This document shows positions 8,074 to 17,208 of a stretch of 64,000 nucleotides of DNA, piece after piece. Positions within the stretch are counted from its first letter, which is position 1. Each line of letters opens with the position of its first letter. A program made the translations under genes and the position numbers. The notes below the pieces were generated by a model, which was given only the letters and a program-made list of their open reading frames with translations, was not told the DNA's origin and did not search any database. Source of the stretch: JACCTU01 sp963769665. Lineage in GTDB: Bacteria; Actinomycetota; Thermoleophilia; Gaiellales; Gaiellaceae. The stretch spans positions 1,860,001-1,924,000 of the forward strand of contig CAVYMQ010000003.1 in the NCBI GenBank assembly GCA_963769665.1. Direction: 5' to 3'.

Positions 8074-10485
8074 CTACGAACGGATGCGCTCACCGGCCGG
8101 GTCGTACAACGGCTCCTGCGCGACCTGACCAGCGACCCACTCGCCGAAGATCTCGACCTCGACCGGCTGGCCGGGCTGCGCGTTGCCTGCGGGCACGTAG
8201 GCGTAGGCGATCGACCGAGCGACGGTGTAGCCGTAGCCGCCGCTCGTCACGCGGCCCACGGCCGCTCCGTCGATCCTCACGGGCTCTGACCCGAGCGCCA
8301 CGGCGCGAGGATCCTCCAGGACGAGGCAGGCGAGTCGGCGCTCGGGCTCGGCGGCAAGGAGCGCGTCCCGGCCGATGAAGTCGCCCTTGTCGAGCTTGAC
8401 CGCGAACTCGAGCCCCGCCTCGTACGGGTTGTCGTCCGGCGTGATGTCGGCGCCCCAGACGCGGTAGCCCTTCTCGAGCCGGCAGGAGTCGATCGCCTTG
8501 TAGCCGCCGGCGGCGAGGCCGTGCTCGCGGCCGGCCTCCCAGATCGTGTCCCAGAGACGAAGGCCGAACTCCATCGGGCAGTACAGCTCCCAGCCGAACT
8601 CGCCGACGTAGGTGACCCGGAGGGCGAGGCACGGCACCGGGCCGACGTCGATCTCGCGGGCACGCATGTAGCGGAACGCCTCGTTCGAGAGGTCGGCGGT
8701 CGAGAGCGGCTGCAGGATGTCGCGTGAGCGTGGGCCCCAGATGCCGAGGCAGGCGTAGCGCGAGGTGACGTCCTCGACCACGACCGAACCGTCCTCCGGT
8801 GCGTGCTCGCGAATCCAGGAGAGATCGTGAAGGCCGAACGCGGTTCCGGTGACAATTCGGAAGCGCTCGAGCTCGAGCCGTGTGACCGTGAAGTCGCACT
8901 CGATCCCGCCGCGGGTGTTCAGCATCGACGTGTACGAGATCGCACCGACGTCGCGTGCGACCTTGTTGGCGCAGAGGTGCTCGAGGAACGCGGGTGCGCC
9001 TTCGCCCGAGACCTCGATCTTCGCGAAGCTCGTCTCGTCAAAGAGCGCGGCGGTCTCACGCGTCGCGACGTGCTCCGCGCCGATCGCGGGCGACCAGAGA
9101 CGGCCGGCCCAGCCGCGCGGCCGCAGCGACTCGTCACCGCGCGCGGTGTTCGGCTCGAACCAGTTCGGGCGCTCCCAGCCGGACTTCTCGCCGAACACCG
9201 CGCCGAGCTGCTCGAGTCGGGGGTAGGTGGGGGAGGTGCGGAGCGGGCGTCCGGCCTCGCGCTCGTGCCCCGGGTACTTGACGTCGTAGTACGTCGAGTA
9301 CACCTCGATCGTGCGCGCCAGCGTGTACTCGCGCGTGCGGTACGCGGTGCCGAAGCGGCGCGAGTCCATCTCCCACACGTCGAGGCTCGGCACGCCGTCA
9401 AGGATCCACTCGGCGACGAGCTTGCCCATTCCGCCCGCGCCTGCGAGACCGTGCGCGCAGAAGCCTGCAGCGACCCAGAACCCGCGCACGTCGGTCGGGC
9501 CGAGGATGAACTCGTTGTCCGGCGTGAACGCCTCTGGGCCGTTGATGAGCCGCACGGAGTCCATCTCCGCGAGCTCGGGCACGCGCTTGATCGCGTTCTC
9601 GAGCAGCGGCTCGAAGCGCGGCCAATCCTCTGCGAGCAGCTGCCCGTTGAAGTCGGCGGGGATGCCGTCGAGCGACCACGGCGCAGGGTCGCGCTCGTAG
9701 CCGCCCATGATCAGCCCGCCGGACTCCGGCCGGAAGTAGACGAGCAGCGACGGGTCGCGCATCGTCGGCATCTCGAGCGGGAGCCCGGACGGCTTCGTCA
9801 CGAGGTACTCGTGCGCCATCGGGACGATCGGGACGTTCACGCCCGCGAGCTCGCCGAGCTCCTTCGCGAACATCCCGCCCGCGTTGACCACCACGTCGGC
9901 CTCGATTGGTCCCTTGTCCGTCTGCACTCCCTTCACGCGACCGCGCTCGACGTCGATCCCGGTCACGCGGGTGCTCGTGCTGATCTCCGCGCCGCCGCGA
10001 CGCGCGCCTTCCGCGAGCGCGAAGGTCAGCTGGCTCGGGTCGATGTAGCCGTCCGTCGGGAGGAACGCGGCGCCGAGCACGCCGTCGGTCGACATCGGCG
10101 GGAACAGCTTCTGCGCTTCGTGGGCGGAGATCAGGTCGAGCGGGAGGCCGAAGGTCTTCGCCCAGCCGGCCTGGCGCGAGAGCTCCTCCAACCGCTCCTG
10201 TGACGACGCGAGCCTGAGCGAGCCGACCTCGCGCCAACCCGTCTCGAGCCCGACCTCCTTCTGCAACGAGCGGTAGAGCTCGACCGAGCTCATCATCATC
10301 TTGGTCAGGCTCAACGAGCCGCGTAGCTGCCCGACGAGCCCCGCGGAGTGGAACGTCGAGCCGCTCGTCAGGTCGGCTCGCTCCACGAGCACGACGTCGC
10401 GCTCGCCGAGCTTCGTCAGCCAGTACGCGATCGAGCAGCCGCCGACGCCGCCGCCGATCACGACCACCCGCGCGCGGTCCCTCAC
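8074..10485 (-). CDS. FAD-dependent dehydrogenase-GcvT fusion (dimethylglycine/sarcosine dehydrogenase-like)
   Basis: This 803-residue two-part enzyme has an N-terminal DAO-type Rossmann fold (VVVIGGGVGGCSIAYWL, about 7-23), GSTFHSAGL carrying the histidine that is covalently flavinylated in dimethylglycine dehydrogenase, a middle FAO_M region, and a C-terminal GcvT/folate domain from about 420. The family oxidatively demethylates N-methylglycines and passes the one-carbon unit to tetrahydrofolate. The start GTG 10485 is preferred over 10521 because the extra 12 codons would be read from a palindromic repeat. The exact substrate is not certain. Confidence 0.88.
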   Translation of the reverse strand: MRDRARVVVIGGGVGGCSIAYWLTKLGERDVVLVERADLTSGSTFHSAGLVGQLRGSLSLTKMMMSSVELYRSLQKEVGLETGWREVGSLRLASSQERLEELSRQAGWAKTFGLPLDLISAHEAQKLFPPMSTDGVLGAAFLPTDGYIDPSQLTFALAEGARRGGAEISTSTRVTGIDVERGRVKGVQTDKGPIEADVVVNAGGMFAKELGELAGVNVPIVPMAHEYLVTKPSGLPLEMPTMRDPSLLVYFRPESGGLIMGGYERDPAPWSLDGIPADFNGQLLAEDWPRFEPLLENAIKRVPELAEMDSVRLINGPEAFTPDNEFILGPTDVRGFWVAAGFCAHGLAGAGGMGKLVAEWILDGVPSLDVWEMDSRRFGTAYRTREYTLARTIEVYSTYYDVKYPGHEREAGRPLRTSPTYPRLEQLGAVFGEKSGWERPNWFEPNTARGDESLRPRGWAGRLWSPAIGAEHVATRETAALFDETSFAKIEVSGEGAPAFLEHLCANKVARDVGAISYTSMLNTRGGIECDFTVTRLELERFRIVTGTAFGLHDLSWIREHAPEDGSVVVEDVTSRYACLGIWGPRSRDILQPLSTADLSNEAFRYMRAREIDVGPVPCLALRVTYVGEFGWELYCPMEFGLRLWDTIWEAGREHGLAAGGYKAIDSCRLEKGYRVWGADITPDDNPYEAGLEFAVKLDKGDFIGRDALLAAEPERRLACLVLEDPRAVALGSEPVRIDGAAVGRVTSGGYGYTVARSIAYAYVPAGNAQPGQPVEVEIFGEWVAGQVAQEPLYDPAGERIRS

Positions 10486-10494
10486 GGCGTACCC

Positions 10495-10592
10495 CCGGTG
10501 TCTGACACCGGTGTCAGACACCGGTGTGGAAAACTCGGCCGCCGCGGGGCCGGGGCATGGCCGGACGGGAGAACCCTGGTGTCAGACACCGG
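10495..10592. repeat. REP-like palindrome cluster, GGTGTC-type
   Basis: Three 17-base elements of the form CCGGTGTCWGACACCGG lie at 10495-10511, 10508-10524 (sharing CCGG with the first) and 10576-10592 (one mismatch at its edge). The 51 bases between the second and third contain TGTGGAAA (10525-10532) and GGCCGGAC (10559-10566). Both of these also occur between the GGTGCC-type palindromes at 59.3-59.4 kb, so the two loci look like copies of one element family. Confidence 0.75.
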
Positions 10593-10606
10593 GTTCCGCC
10601 GGTCTC

Positions 10607-11482
10607 TCACCCGAGCGCCTCCCTGAACGCCGGGTCGTCGGCGGTGGCGCGCAGACGATCGAAGTGCGAGCTCGCGTAGTCCGCGAAGTCGAAGTCGAGC
10701 TCGGAGATCCCCTGCTGGACGACGCCCCACATCGCTTCGCGGAAGTCCGACATGAAGCGCATCAAGGTCAGCGATCGGATGTCGTCCTCGGACACCTCCC
10801 CGAAGTACATCCGGAGCAGCTCCTCGTTCTCGTCGGCGGACAGCTCGTGGTTGACCGAGAAGTTCGCGAGGTCGAAGAAGCGGTCGCCCATCCCCGCGTA
10901 CTCCCAGTCGACGATCCAGATGCGCTCGCCGTCGCTGATGAAGTTCGCGTTCAGGAGATCGTTGTGGCACGGCGCGGGGGGCTGTGTGCCTCGAGCCTGC
11001 TCGATCCGGTCGGCCACTTCCTTTGCCGTCGTGTACGCGGCCGGCACGGAGACACCGTGCGTCGTGGCCGTCGCGCAGTACGCCTCGACCACGCGGAACG
11101 AGTCGAAGCGTCCCGGGATCGCCGGACCTTCGTGCAGGCGGCGCAGCCCGCCCGCGATCTGCCGGAGCGCCGTGGTCGTGCGTACCTCGTCGACGGGCAC
11201 CGGGCGGCCTCCAACAAAGCGCGTCACGAGGAAGCCCTCCGGCTCGACGAAGGCGATCACCTCCGGCGCGAGCCCGGCGTCGGCCGCCGCGCGCGTCGCC
11301 GCGTGCTCGTTGTCGCGGTCGATGCCGAGCAGCTCCGTGTCCTTGCCGCCGATCCGGAGCACGACCTGAGCGCCATCGAGGAGCGTCACCTTGAAGTTGC
11401 GGTTGGTGATTCCGCCGCCGAGCGGCTCGAGCAACCGGATCCCGTCCGGCCAGACTCGCTCAGCGATCCGCTCCGGCTTCAC
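10607..11482 (-). CDS. Choline/ethanolamine kinase-like phosphotransferase
   Basis: The 291-residue aminoglycoside-phosphotransferase-fold protein carries the Brenner motif CHNDLLNANFI (catalytic Asp) and the DFG-equivalent VDWEYAGMGDRFFDLANF, the form typical of choline/ethanolamine kinases. LVTRFVGGRPV contributes to the hinge. In this neighbourhood it may phosphorylate choline, ethanolamine or a related amino alcohol. The GTG start lies 9 bases after TAGGAT, and it is divergent from the HAD gene. Confidence 0.82.
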   Translation of the reverse strand: MKPERIAERVWPDGIRLLEPLGGGITNRNFKVTLLDGAQVVLRIGGKDTELLGIDRDNEHAATRAAADAGLAPEVIAFVEPEGFLVTRFVGGRPVPVDEVRTTTALRQIAGGLRRLHEGPAIPGRFDSFRVVEAYCATATTHGVSVPAAYTTAKEVADRIEQARGTQPPAPCHNDLLNANFISDGERIWIVDWEYAGMGDRFFDLANFSVNHELSADENEELLRMYFGEVSEDDIRSLTLMRFMSDFREAMWGVVQQGISELDFDFADYASSHFDRLRATADDPAFREALG

Positions 11483-11491
11483 CCCGCGACG

Positions 11492-11501
11492 ATCCTAGAC
11501 T
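11492..11501. promoter_or_regulatory. Overlapping divergent -10 boxes (kinase / HAD-GS operon)
   Basis: TAGGAT (11497-11492, minus) and TAGACT (11496-11501, plus) share two base pairs. Each ends 9 bases from its start codon (GTG 11482 and GTG 11511). Mutually exclusive firing of the two genes is an inference from the overlap. Confidence 0.45.
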
Positions 11502-11510
11502 GCAGCGGGC

Positions 11511-12140
11511 GTGACCTCCGTGCTGTTCGACTTCAACGGGACGATCTCGGATGACGAGCCGCTGCTCTGCGCGATCTTCCAGGAGCTGTTCGCCGACGCA
11601 GGCAAGCCGCTCCAGGAAGAGGAGTACTTCGACCGCCTCGCGGGCTTGTCGGACCCCGAGATCGTGATCGAGTGGCTTGGCCAGCCGGACCCCGCGATCG
11701 TCGACCGGAAGATCGCGCGCTACCGGGAGCGCGCGGCGGACGGGTCGACCATCGACGACGAGACGAGGCGTGCGGTCTTCTTCGCGGCCGAGCACGGATC
11801 CGTCGCGATCGTTTCCGGAGCGGCGCGGTCCGAGATCGAGCCCGTGCTCGCCGCCGCGGGGCTCCGCGACGCCGTGGAGTTGATCGTCTCGATGGAGGAC
11901 GTCCCGCGTGGGAAGCCCGAGCCGGACGGCTACCTCCGAGCGCTCGAGCTGCTCGGTCTTCGGCCGGGCGAGGCTGTCGCGATCGAGGACTCGCCGCCTG
12001 GAGTCGCAGCAGCGCAGGCGGCAGGCCTCCGCTGCGCAGCCCTGACCCGCACGTTCACGGCCGAACGGCTCGCAGAAGCGGATCTGCTGGCGGCTCGTGT
12101 TGATCGCGAGCTGATCCGGCGACTAGTCTCGTCCGCGTGA
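11511..12140 (+). CDS. HAD-superfamily hydrolase (phosphoglycolate/beta-PGM-like)
   Basis: The 209-residue HAD phosphatase has motif I as FDFNGTISDDE (nucleophile Asp and acid/base Asp variant DFNGT), a helical cap, IVSGAARSE as motif II, KPEPDGYL with the motif III lysine and IEDSPPGVAAAQAAG as motif IV. Note DFNGT in place of the usual DxDGT: the second aspartate is Asn, which in some HADs lowers or alters phosphatase activity. Its stop overlaps the GS-like start (GTGA). Confidence 0.85.
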   Translation: MTSVLFDFNGTISDDEPLLCAIFQELFADAGKPLQEEEYFDRLAGLSDPEIVIEWLGQPDPAIVDRKIARYRERAADGSTIDDETRRAVFFAAEHGSVAIVSGAARSEIEPVLAAAGLRDAVELIVSMEDVPRGKPEPDGYLRALELLGLRPGEAVAIEDSPPGVAAAQAAGLRCAALTRTFTAERLAEADLLAARVDRELIRRLVSSA

Positions 12141-13465
12141 TCTCTCTCGACGAGCTGCGGGCGGACGTCGAGTCGGGCGCGATCGACACGGTCGTCGTCG
12201 CGTTCACCGACATGCAGGGACGCTTGATGGGGAAGCGGATGCACGCCGAGTTCTTCCTCGACGACTCGGTCGAGCACGGGATGGAAGGCTGCAACTACCT
12301 GCTCGCGCTCGAGATGGAGATGGATCCGGTCCCGGGCTACGAGATCGCGAGCTGGGAGCGCGGCTACGGCGACTTTCGCGTGCAGCCCGACCTCGCGTCG
12401 CTGCGGCGGATCCCCTGGCTCGAGGGAACGGCGCTCGTGCTCGGCGACGTGCTCTGGCACGACGGCACTCCCGTGCGACCATCGCCGCGCCAGGTGTTGA
12501 ACGAGCAGGTCGAACGTGCGCGCGCCGCCGGCTACGAGCCGATGTTCGGCAGCGAGCTCGAGTTCTACTTGCTCAAGGAGACCTACGCCGAGGCGCACGA
12601 GAAGAACTACCGGGACCTCACGCCGTCGGTGCCGTACATCCTCGACTACCACGTGCTCGCGACGACGTACGACGAGCCGTTCATCCGCCAGATCCGCAAC
12701 GGCATGCAGGCCGCCGGCATCAAGGTCGAAAACTCTAAGGGAGAGGCGTGGCCGGGGCAGCAGGAGATCAACTTCCGCTTCGCCGACGCGGTCACGATGG
12801 CCGACAACCACGTGATCTACAAGAACGGCGCGAAGGAGCTCGCGCACCTGAACGGGATGTCGATCACGTTCATGGCGAAGCCCGACCACAGCTGGATCGG
12901 CAGCTCCTGTCACATCCACGGCTCGCTCTGGAAGGGCGACGAGCCGTCGTTCACCGACGAGCAGCTCTTCGGCTCGTGGCTCGCGGGCTGGATCGCTCAC
13001 GCGAAGGAGCTCGCGATCTTTCTCGCGCCGAACGTGAACTCGTACAAGCGCTATGCCGCCGGTTCGTGGGCGCCGACGACGCTCGCGTGGGGCGAGGACA
13101 ACCGCACGTGCGGCTTCCGGGTCGTCGGGCACGGGCGCTCGCGACGGGTGGAGACGCGGATCCCCGGCGGCGACGTGAACCCGTACCTCGCGTTCGCCGC
13201 GTTGATCGCCTCGGGGCTCGACGGCATCGAGCGCGGGCTCGAGCCGCCCGCGAAGCTCGAGGGGAACGCGTACGAGTCCGACGCCGAGCGCTTCCCGCAC
13301 GCTCTCCGCGACGCGATCGCTGCGCTCGAGGAAGGCTCGTTCGCGCGCGCGGCGTTCGGCGACGACGTCGTCGAGCACTACCTCAACTACGCGCGCACCG
13401 AGCAGCGGCTGTTCGACCAGGTCGTGACTGGCTACGAGCGTGAGCGGCTCTTCGAACGTGGCTAG
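12137..13465 (+). CDS. Glutamine-synthetase-family gamma-glutamyl ligase
   Basis: The 442-residue protein has the GS N-terminal beta-grasp (VAFTDMQGRLMGKRM) and the catalytic barrel with GSELEFYLL, PGQQEINFRF, SSCHIHGSLW and the late RVETRIPGGDVNPY segment. It belongs to the GlnA3/PuuA-like group, which gamma-glutamylates amines instead of making glutamine. The adjacent PuuD-like hydrolase, aldehyde dehydrogenase and amine permease support that role. TAGTCT lies 7 bases before GTG 12137, so it may also have its own promoter. Confidence 0.85.
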   Translation: MISLDELRADVESGAIDTVVVAFTDMQGRLMGKRMHAEFFLDDSVEHGMEGCNYLLALEMEMDPVPGYEIASWERGYGDFRVQPDLASLRRIPWLEGTALVLGDVLWHDGTPVRPSPRQVLNEQVERARAAGYEPMFGSELEFYLLKETYAEAHEKNYRDLTPSVPYILDYHVLATTYDEPFIRQIRNGMQAAGIKVENSKGEAWPGQQEINFRFADAVTMADNHVIYKNGAKELAHLNGMSITFMAKPDHSWIGSSCHIHGSLWKGDEPSFTDEQLFGSWLAGWIAHAKELAIFLAPNVNSYKRYAAGSWAPTTLAWGEDNRTCGFRVVGHGRSRRVETRIPGGDVNPYLAFAALIASGLDGIERGLEPPAKLEGNAYESDAERFPHALRDAIAALEEGSFARAAFGDDVVEHYLNYARTEQRLFDQVVTGYERERLFERG

Positions 13466-14183
13466 TCCGTTGATCGGCATCACCACGTACGTGGAGCCCG
13501 CGCAGTGGGGCGCTTGGGAACTTCCGTCTGCACTGATCCCCTACATGTATGTGCAGGCGATCGAGCGCGCCGGCGGGCGCGCGCTGCTCGTGCCGCCGAG
13601 CACCGCAGCGATCGAGGAGACGCTCGACGCGCTCGACGGGCTGCTCTTCTCCGGCGGCAGCGACCTCGACCCAACGACGTACGACCAGGACCCGCACCCC
13701 GAAACGACCGGCACGCGCCCCGAGCGCGACCAGGGTGAGCTCGCACTCCTCGGCGCCGCGCTCGCGCGCGACATGCCGGTGCTCGCCGTCTGCCGGGGCT
13801 CGCAGATACTGAACGTCGCGCGTGGCGGCGACCTCGTGCAGCACCTGCCCGAGGTCGTCGGCGACGAGCGGCACAAGCACACGCCGGGCGTGTTCGCAGA
13901 CCACGACGTGAAGGTCGAAGCGGACTCGAAGCTCGGAAGCCTGCTCGGCGATCGCGCACCGGTCAAGTCGCACCACCATCAGGGCTACGGCCGGATCGGC
14001 GAAGGGCTCCGCGAGGTCGCCTGGGCGGACGACGGGACCGTCGAGGCGCTCGAGGACCCCGACAAGCGCTTCGCGGTCGGTGTGCTGTGGCACCCGGAAG
14101 CGGGGGAGGACCGCGCGCTGTTCGACGCGCTCGTGGAGCAGGCGCGGGCGTATCGTCAGGAGAAGCGCTCGGCCTACGCCTGA
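13458..14183 (+). CDS. Gamma-glutamyl hydrolase family protein (PuuD-like class I amidotransferase)
   Basis: The protein of about 241 residues begins IGITTYVEP and carries FSGGSDLDP, the nucleophile elbow AVCRGSQILNVA (Cys), SHHHQG and a catalytic-type HPE in LWHPEAG. This is the PuuD pattern for hydrolysing gamma-glutamyl-gamma-aminobutyrate or similar conjugates. GTG 13458 overlaps the GS-like stop by eight bases and places the first strand at the N-terminus; GTG 13440 is an alternative. It likely removes the glutamyl group added by the upstream ligase. Confidence 0.85.
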   Translation: MASPLIGITTYVEPAQWGAWELPSALIPYMYVQAIERAGGRALLVPPSTAAIEETLDALDGLLFSGGSDLDPTTYDQDPHPETTGTRPERDQGELALLGAALARDMPVLAVCRGSQILNVARGGDLVQHLPEVVGDERHKHTPGVFADHDVKVEADSKLGSLLGDRAPVKSHHHQGYGRIGEGLREVAWADDGTVEALEDPDKRFAVGVLWHPEAGEDRALFDALVEQARAYRQEKRSAYA

Positions 14184-15049
14184 AGGCGCTCGACGAGCCA
14201 CGCGTGCACGTCCGGAACGCGCGCGAACAAGGAGAGGTGCCCGTGGTCGGGCTCGAGGTGGACCTCCACACCGGACAGCTGCTCCGCGAGCCAGCGTCCG
14301 TGCGCAATCGGGACGAAGAGGTCCTGCTCCCCATGCCACAGCGAGATCGGCACCTTGATGCTCCCGAGGTCGAAGCCCCACGGGGCGAGGAACGCGAGGT
14401 CGTCTTCGACCCAGCCCTCGACGCTCTCGTCGATCGCACCTCGCATCGACGCGAGCATGTACTCGCCGAGCTCGCCGGTCAGCGCTTCCGCGTCGACCGG
14501 CGACACAAGCGTTCGAATCGCCTCGACCATCGCCGCGGGATCCGCGGCGAGCAGCTCGCCGCGTTCGCGCGCCGTGAACTGCGCGAGGGCGTCGCGACCT
14601 TCCTGCGCTGCGCCGAACTCGTCGATGTTCCCCTGACCCATGCCCGCGAGCCAGTCGAGCCCTTCCGCTGGAAACGGCGCCACGCTCGCGATCGCGACCG
14701 CCCCGACGACGCGGTCCGGGAGGAGCGCCGCGCACGCGAGCGTGTGTGGCCCACCGCCCGAGCCGCCATAGGTGCCGAAGTCGCCGATGCCGAGCGCGTC
14801 GGCGATCGCGCTGACGTCGCCCGCTGCGTCCGCGACCGACCGACCCTCGTGCGGCGTCGAGCCGCCGTAGCCGGGCCGGTCGTACGAGAGCAGCCGGATG
14901 CCGCGCTCCGCGGCGTCCACGGCGTGAGGCTCGTACTGAAGCGCACAGCCCGGCGTCCCGTGGTGGACCACGACCGGTAGTCCGTCCGGATCGCCGCCCT
15001 CGATCACGTGCAAAGTGCGGCCGTCCGGGGTACGCACATCGTGCTCCAC
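14174..15049 (-). CDS. Alpha/beta hydrolase
   Basis: The 291-residue alpha/beta hydrolase has an oxyanion-hole segment HHGTPGCALQY, the strand LLSYDRPGYGGS, the nucleophile elbow YGGSGGGPHTL (Ser), an acidic residue near LWHGEQDLFVP, and His in EPDHGHLSLF. It is cytoplasmic, with no signal peptide. The substrate is unknown. It converges with the PuuD-like gene with a 10-base overlap and starts with GTG. Confidence 0.85.
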   Translation of the reverse strand: MEHDVRTPDGRTLHVIEGGDPDGLPVVVHHGTPGCALQYEPHAVDAAERGIRLLSYDRPGYGGSTPHEGRSVADAAGDVSAIADALGIGDFGTYGGSGGGPHTLACAALLPDRVVGAVAIASVAPFPAEGLDWLAGMGQGNIDEFGAAQEGRDALAQFTARERGELLAADPAAMVEAIRTLVSPVDAEALTGELGEYMLASMRGAIDESVEGWVEDDLAFLAPWGFDLGSIKVPISLWHGEQDLFVPIAHGRWLAEQLSGVEVHLEPDHGHLSLFARVPDVHAWLVERLQA

Positions 15050-15082
15050 AGCGATGGTTTCCTATCAGGTTGAATCACCGAG

Positions 15083-16435
15083 ATGTCGCTGACCGTCCTG
15101 AACCCTGCCACCGAGCAGCCGATCGCGGAGCTCGACCAAGCCGGTGTGGAGGAGACCGACGCCGCAGTCGCTCGAGCGAAGGCTGCGTACCCGGCCTGGC
15201 GCGCCGTCGCTCCGAACGACCGTGCTGCACTCCTTCGAAGACTTGCAACGCTCGTCGAAGAGCACCAGGACGAGCTCGCGCAGATCGAGTCGCGAAACGT
15301 CGGCAAGCCGATCGCCGGTGCGCGCGGCGAGATCGGCATGGTCGCGAGCGTCTTCCACTTCTACGCGGGCGCCGTCGACAAGCACTACGGGGAGACGATC
15401 CCTGTCGCGGGCGGTGTCGACCTGACGTTCCGCGAGCCGCTCGGTGTCGTCGGGCTGATCGTGCCCTGGAACTTCCCGCTGAACATCGCGTCCTGGAAGC
15501 TCGGCCCTGCGCTCGCATGCGGGAACACGGTCGTGCTGAAGCCGGCGGAGCTCACACCGCTCTCGGCACTCCGGCTCGCCGAGCTCGCGCTCGAGGCCGG
15601 GATCCCCGAGGGCGTGATCAACGTGCTCGTCGGCAAGGGCTCGATCGTCGGCGCACGCCTCGTCGAGCATCCGGACGTCGCGAAGATCGGCTTCACCGGT
15701 TCGACAGAGGTCGGGCGCGGGATCATGCAGAGCGCCGCGGCCACGATCAAGCGCGTCACGCTCGAGCTCGGCGGCAAGTCGGCGAACGTCGTCTTCGACG
15801 ACGCCGACCTGGAGAAGGCCGCTGCGGCCGCGCCGTACGCCGTCTTCGACAACGCCGGCCAGGACTGCTGCGCTCGGTCGCGCATCCTCGTCCAGAAGTC
15901 GGTCTACGACCGCTTTCTCGACTCTCTCGTCTCCGCGACGCGCGGCGTGAAGGTCGGGGATCCTGCCGACGAGGCGACGGAGATGGGGCCGCTGATCTCA
16001 GCGGAACACCGCGAGACCGTGGCCTCGTTCGTCGATGGTGACGCCCTCTTCCGGGGCGATGTGCCTGAAGGGCCCGGCTACTGGTACCCGGCGACGCTGG
16101 TCGAAGCGACGAACGAGGATCGCGTCGCGCGCGAGGAGGTCTTCGGCCCCGTCGCAGCCGTGATCCCGTTCGACGACGAGGCGGACGCGGTCCGGATCGC
16201 GAACGACACGCCATACGGATTGTCCGGCTCGATCTGGACGCGCGACGGCGCACGTGCGCTTCGCGTCGCGCGCGCCCTCGAGACGGGCGTCCTCTCGGTG
16301 AATTCGAACTCGTCCGTCCGCCACTCGACACCGTTCGGTGGCTTCAAGCAGTCGGGGTTCGGCCGGGAGCTCGGGATGCAGGCGCTCGAGGGCTACTCCG
16401 AGGTCAAGAACGTCTACATCTCGACGGAGGGCTGA
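15083..16435 (+). CDS. NAD(P)-dependent aldehyde dehydrogenase
   Basis: The 450-residue ALDH shows VPWNFPLNIASWK, the cofactor loop FTGSTEVGRGI, LELGGKSANVVFDD, the catalytic cysteine in NAGQDCCARSRI and EVFGPVAAVIPF. It is shorter than the usual 480-500 residues, owing to a compact region around 330. Best matches in kind are betaine-aldehyde or gamma-aminobutyraldehyde dehydrogenases. With the amine permease, GS-like ligase and PuuD-like hydrolase nearby it probably oxidises the aldehyde product of amine breakdown. Confidence 0.88.
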   Translation: MSLTVLNPATEQPIAELDQAGVEETDAAVARAKAAYPAWRAVAPNDRAALLRRLATLVEEHQDELAQIESRNVGKPIAGARGEIGMVASVFHFYAGAVDKHYGETIPVAGGVDLTFREPLGVVGLIVPWNFPLNIASWKLGPALACGNTVVLKPAELTPLSALRLAELALEAGIPEGVINVLVGKGSIVGARLVEHPDVAKIGFTGSTEVGRGIMQSAAATIKRVTLELGGKSANVVFDDADLEKAAAAAPYAVFDNAGQDCCARSRILVQKSVYDRFLDSLVSATRGVKVGDPADEATEMGPLISAEHRETVASFVDGDALFRGDVPEGPGYWYPATLVEATNEDRVAREEVFGPVAAVIPFDDEADAVRIANDTPYGLSGSIWTRDGARALRVARALETGVLSVNSNSSVRHSTPFGGFKQSGFGRELGMQALEGYSEVKNVYISTEG

Positions 16436-17208
16436 TGGGCCGACTCGACGGGAAGGTCGCGGTGATCACCGGTGCCGGCGGCGGCATGGGCCGCGACGCG
16501 GCGCAGCTCTTCACCGAGGAGGGCGCGAAGGTGTGCGCCGCGGACGTGCAGCTCGCAGCCGCCGAGGAAACGGTTGCGGCGTGCGCCGAGGGGAGCGCGT
16601 TCGCATTCCAGGTCGACGTCGCGAACGAGCCTCAGGTTGCGGCGATGATGCGCGCAACGGCCGACCGCTTCGGCGGAATCGACGTCCTCTACAACAACGC
16701 AGGCATCTCGCCCGACGACGACGCGTCGGTGCTCGACACCTCGGTCGAAGCGTGGGACCGCGTCCAGGACGTGAACACGAAGGGCGTCTTCCTCTGCTGC
16801 AAGCACGGCATCCCGTACCTGCGGGAGCGCGGGGGAGGCTCGGTGATCAACGTCGCGTCGTTCGTCGCCGTCCTCGGGGCCGCAACCTCGCAGATCTCCT
16901 ACAGCGCGTCGAAGGGAGCCGTGCTCTCGATGAGCCGCGAGCTCGCGGTGCAGTTCGCGCGGGAGGGGATCCGTGTCAACGCACTCTGCCCGGGGCCGGT
17001 CGAGACGCCGCTCCTGCTCAACATCTTCGGCGACGACCCCGCCGCGCTCGAGCGGCGGCGGATCCACTGGCCGACCGGTCGCCTGGCGAAGCCGCGTGAG
17101 ATCGTGAACGGCGCGCTCTTTCTCGCGAGCGACGAGTCCTCGTACGTGAACGGCGCGACGTTCCTCGTCGACGGCGGGCTGACCGCGGCGTACGTCACGC
17201 CCGAATGA
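16435..17208 (+). CDS. SDR family oxidoreductase
   Basis: The 257-residue classical short-chain dehydrogenase has the cofactor motif TGAGGGMG, the NNAG motif at YNNAGIS, a catalytic Ser region INVASF and YSASK (YxxxK). The PG motif is CPGPVETPLL, and the C-terminus DGGLTAAYVTPE is standard. It is an NAD(P)-dependent oxidoreductase of unknown substrate. Its ATG overlaps the aldehyde dehydrogenase stop by one base (TGATG), so the two are coupled and probably act in one pathway. Confidence 0.88.
   Translation: MGRLDGKVAVITGAGGGMGRDAAQLFTEEGAKVCAADVQLAAAEETVAACAEGSAFAFQVDVANEPQVAAMMRATADRFGGIDVLYNNAGISPDDDASVLDTSVEAWDRVQDVNTKGVFLCCKHGIPYLRERGGGSVINVASFVAVLGAATSQISYSASKGAVLSMSRELAVQFAREGIRVNALCPGPVETPLLLNIFGDDPAALERRRIHWPTGRLAKPREIVNGALFLASDESSYVNGATFLVDGGLTAAYVTPE

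Noticed and set aside
5166..8378. 1070-residue plus-strand frame
   Set aside because: It runs across the S9 peptidase, RDD and permease genes in another frame with low-complexity Arg-rich sequence.
10485..10521. Extended N-terminus of the FAD-GcvT protein starting at GTG 10521
   Set aside because: The added residues are translated from a REP-like palindrome and precede the normal Rossmann start.
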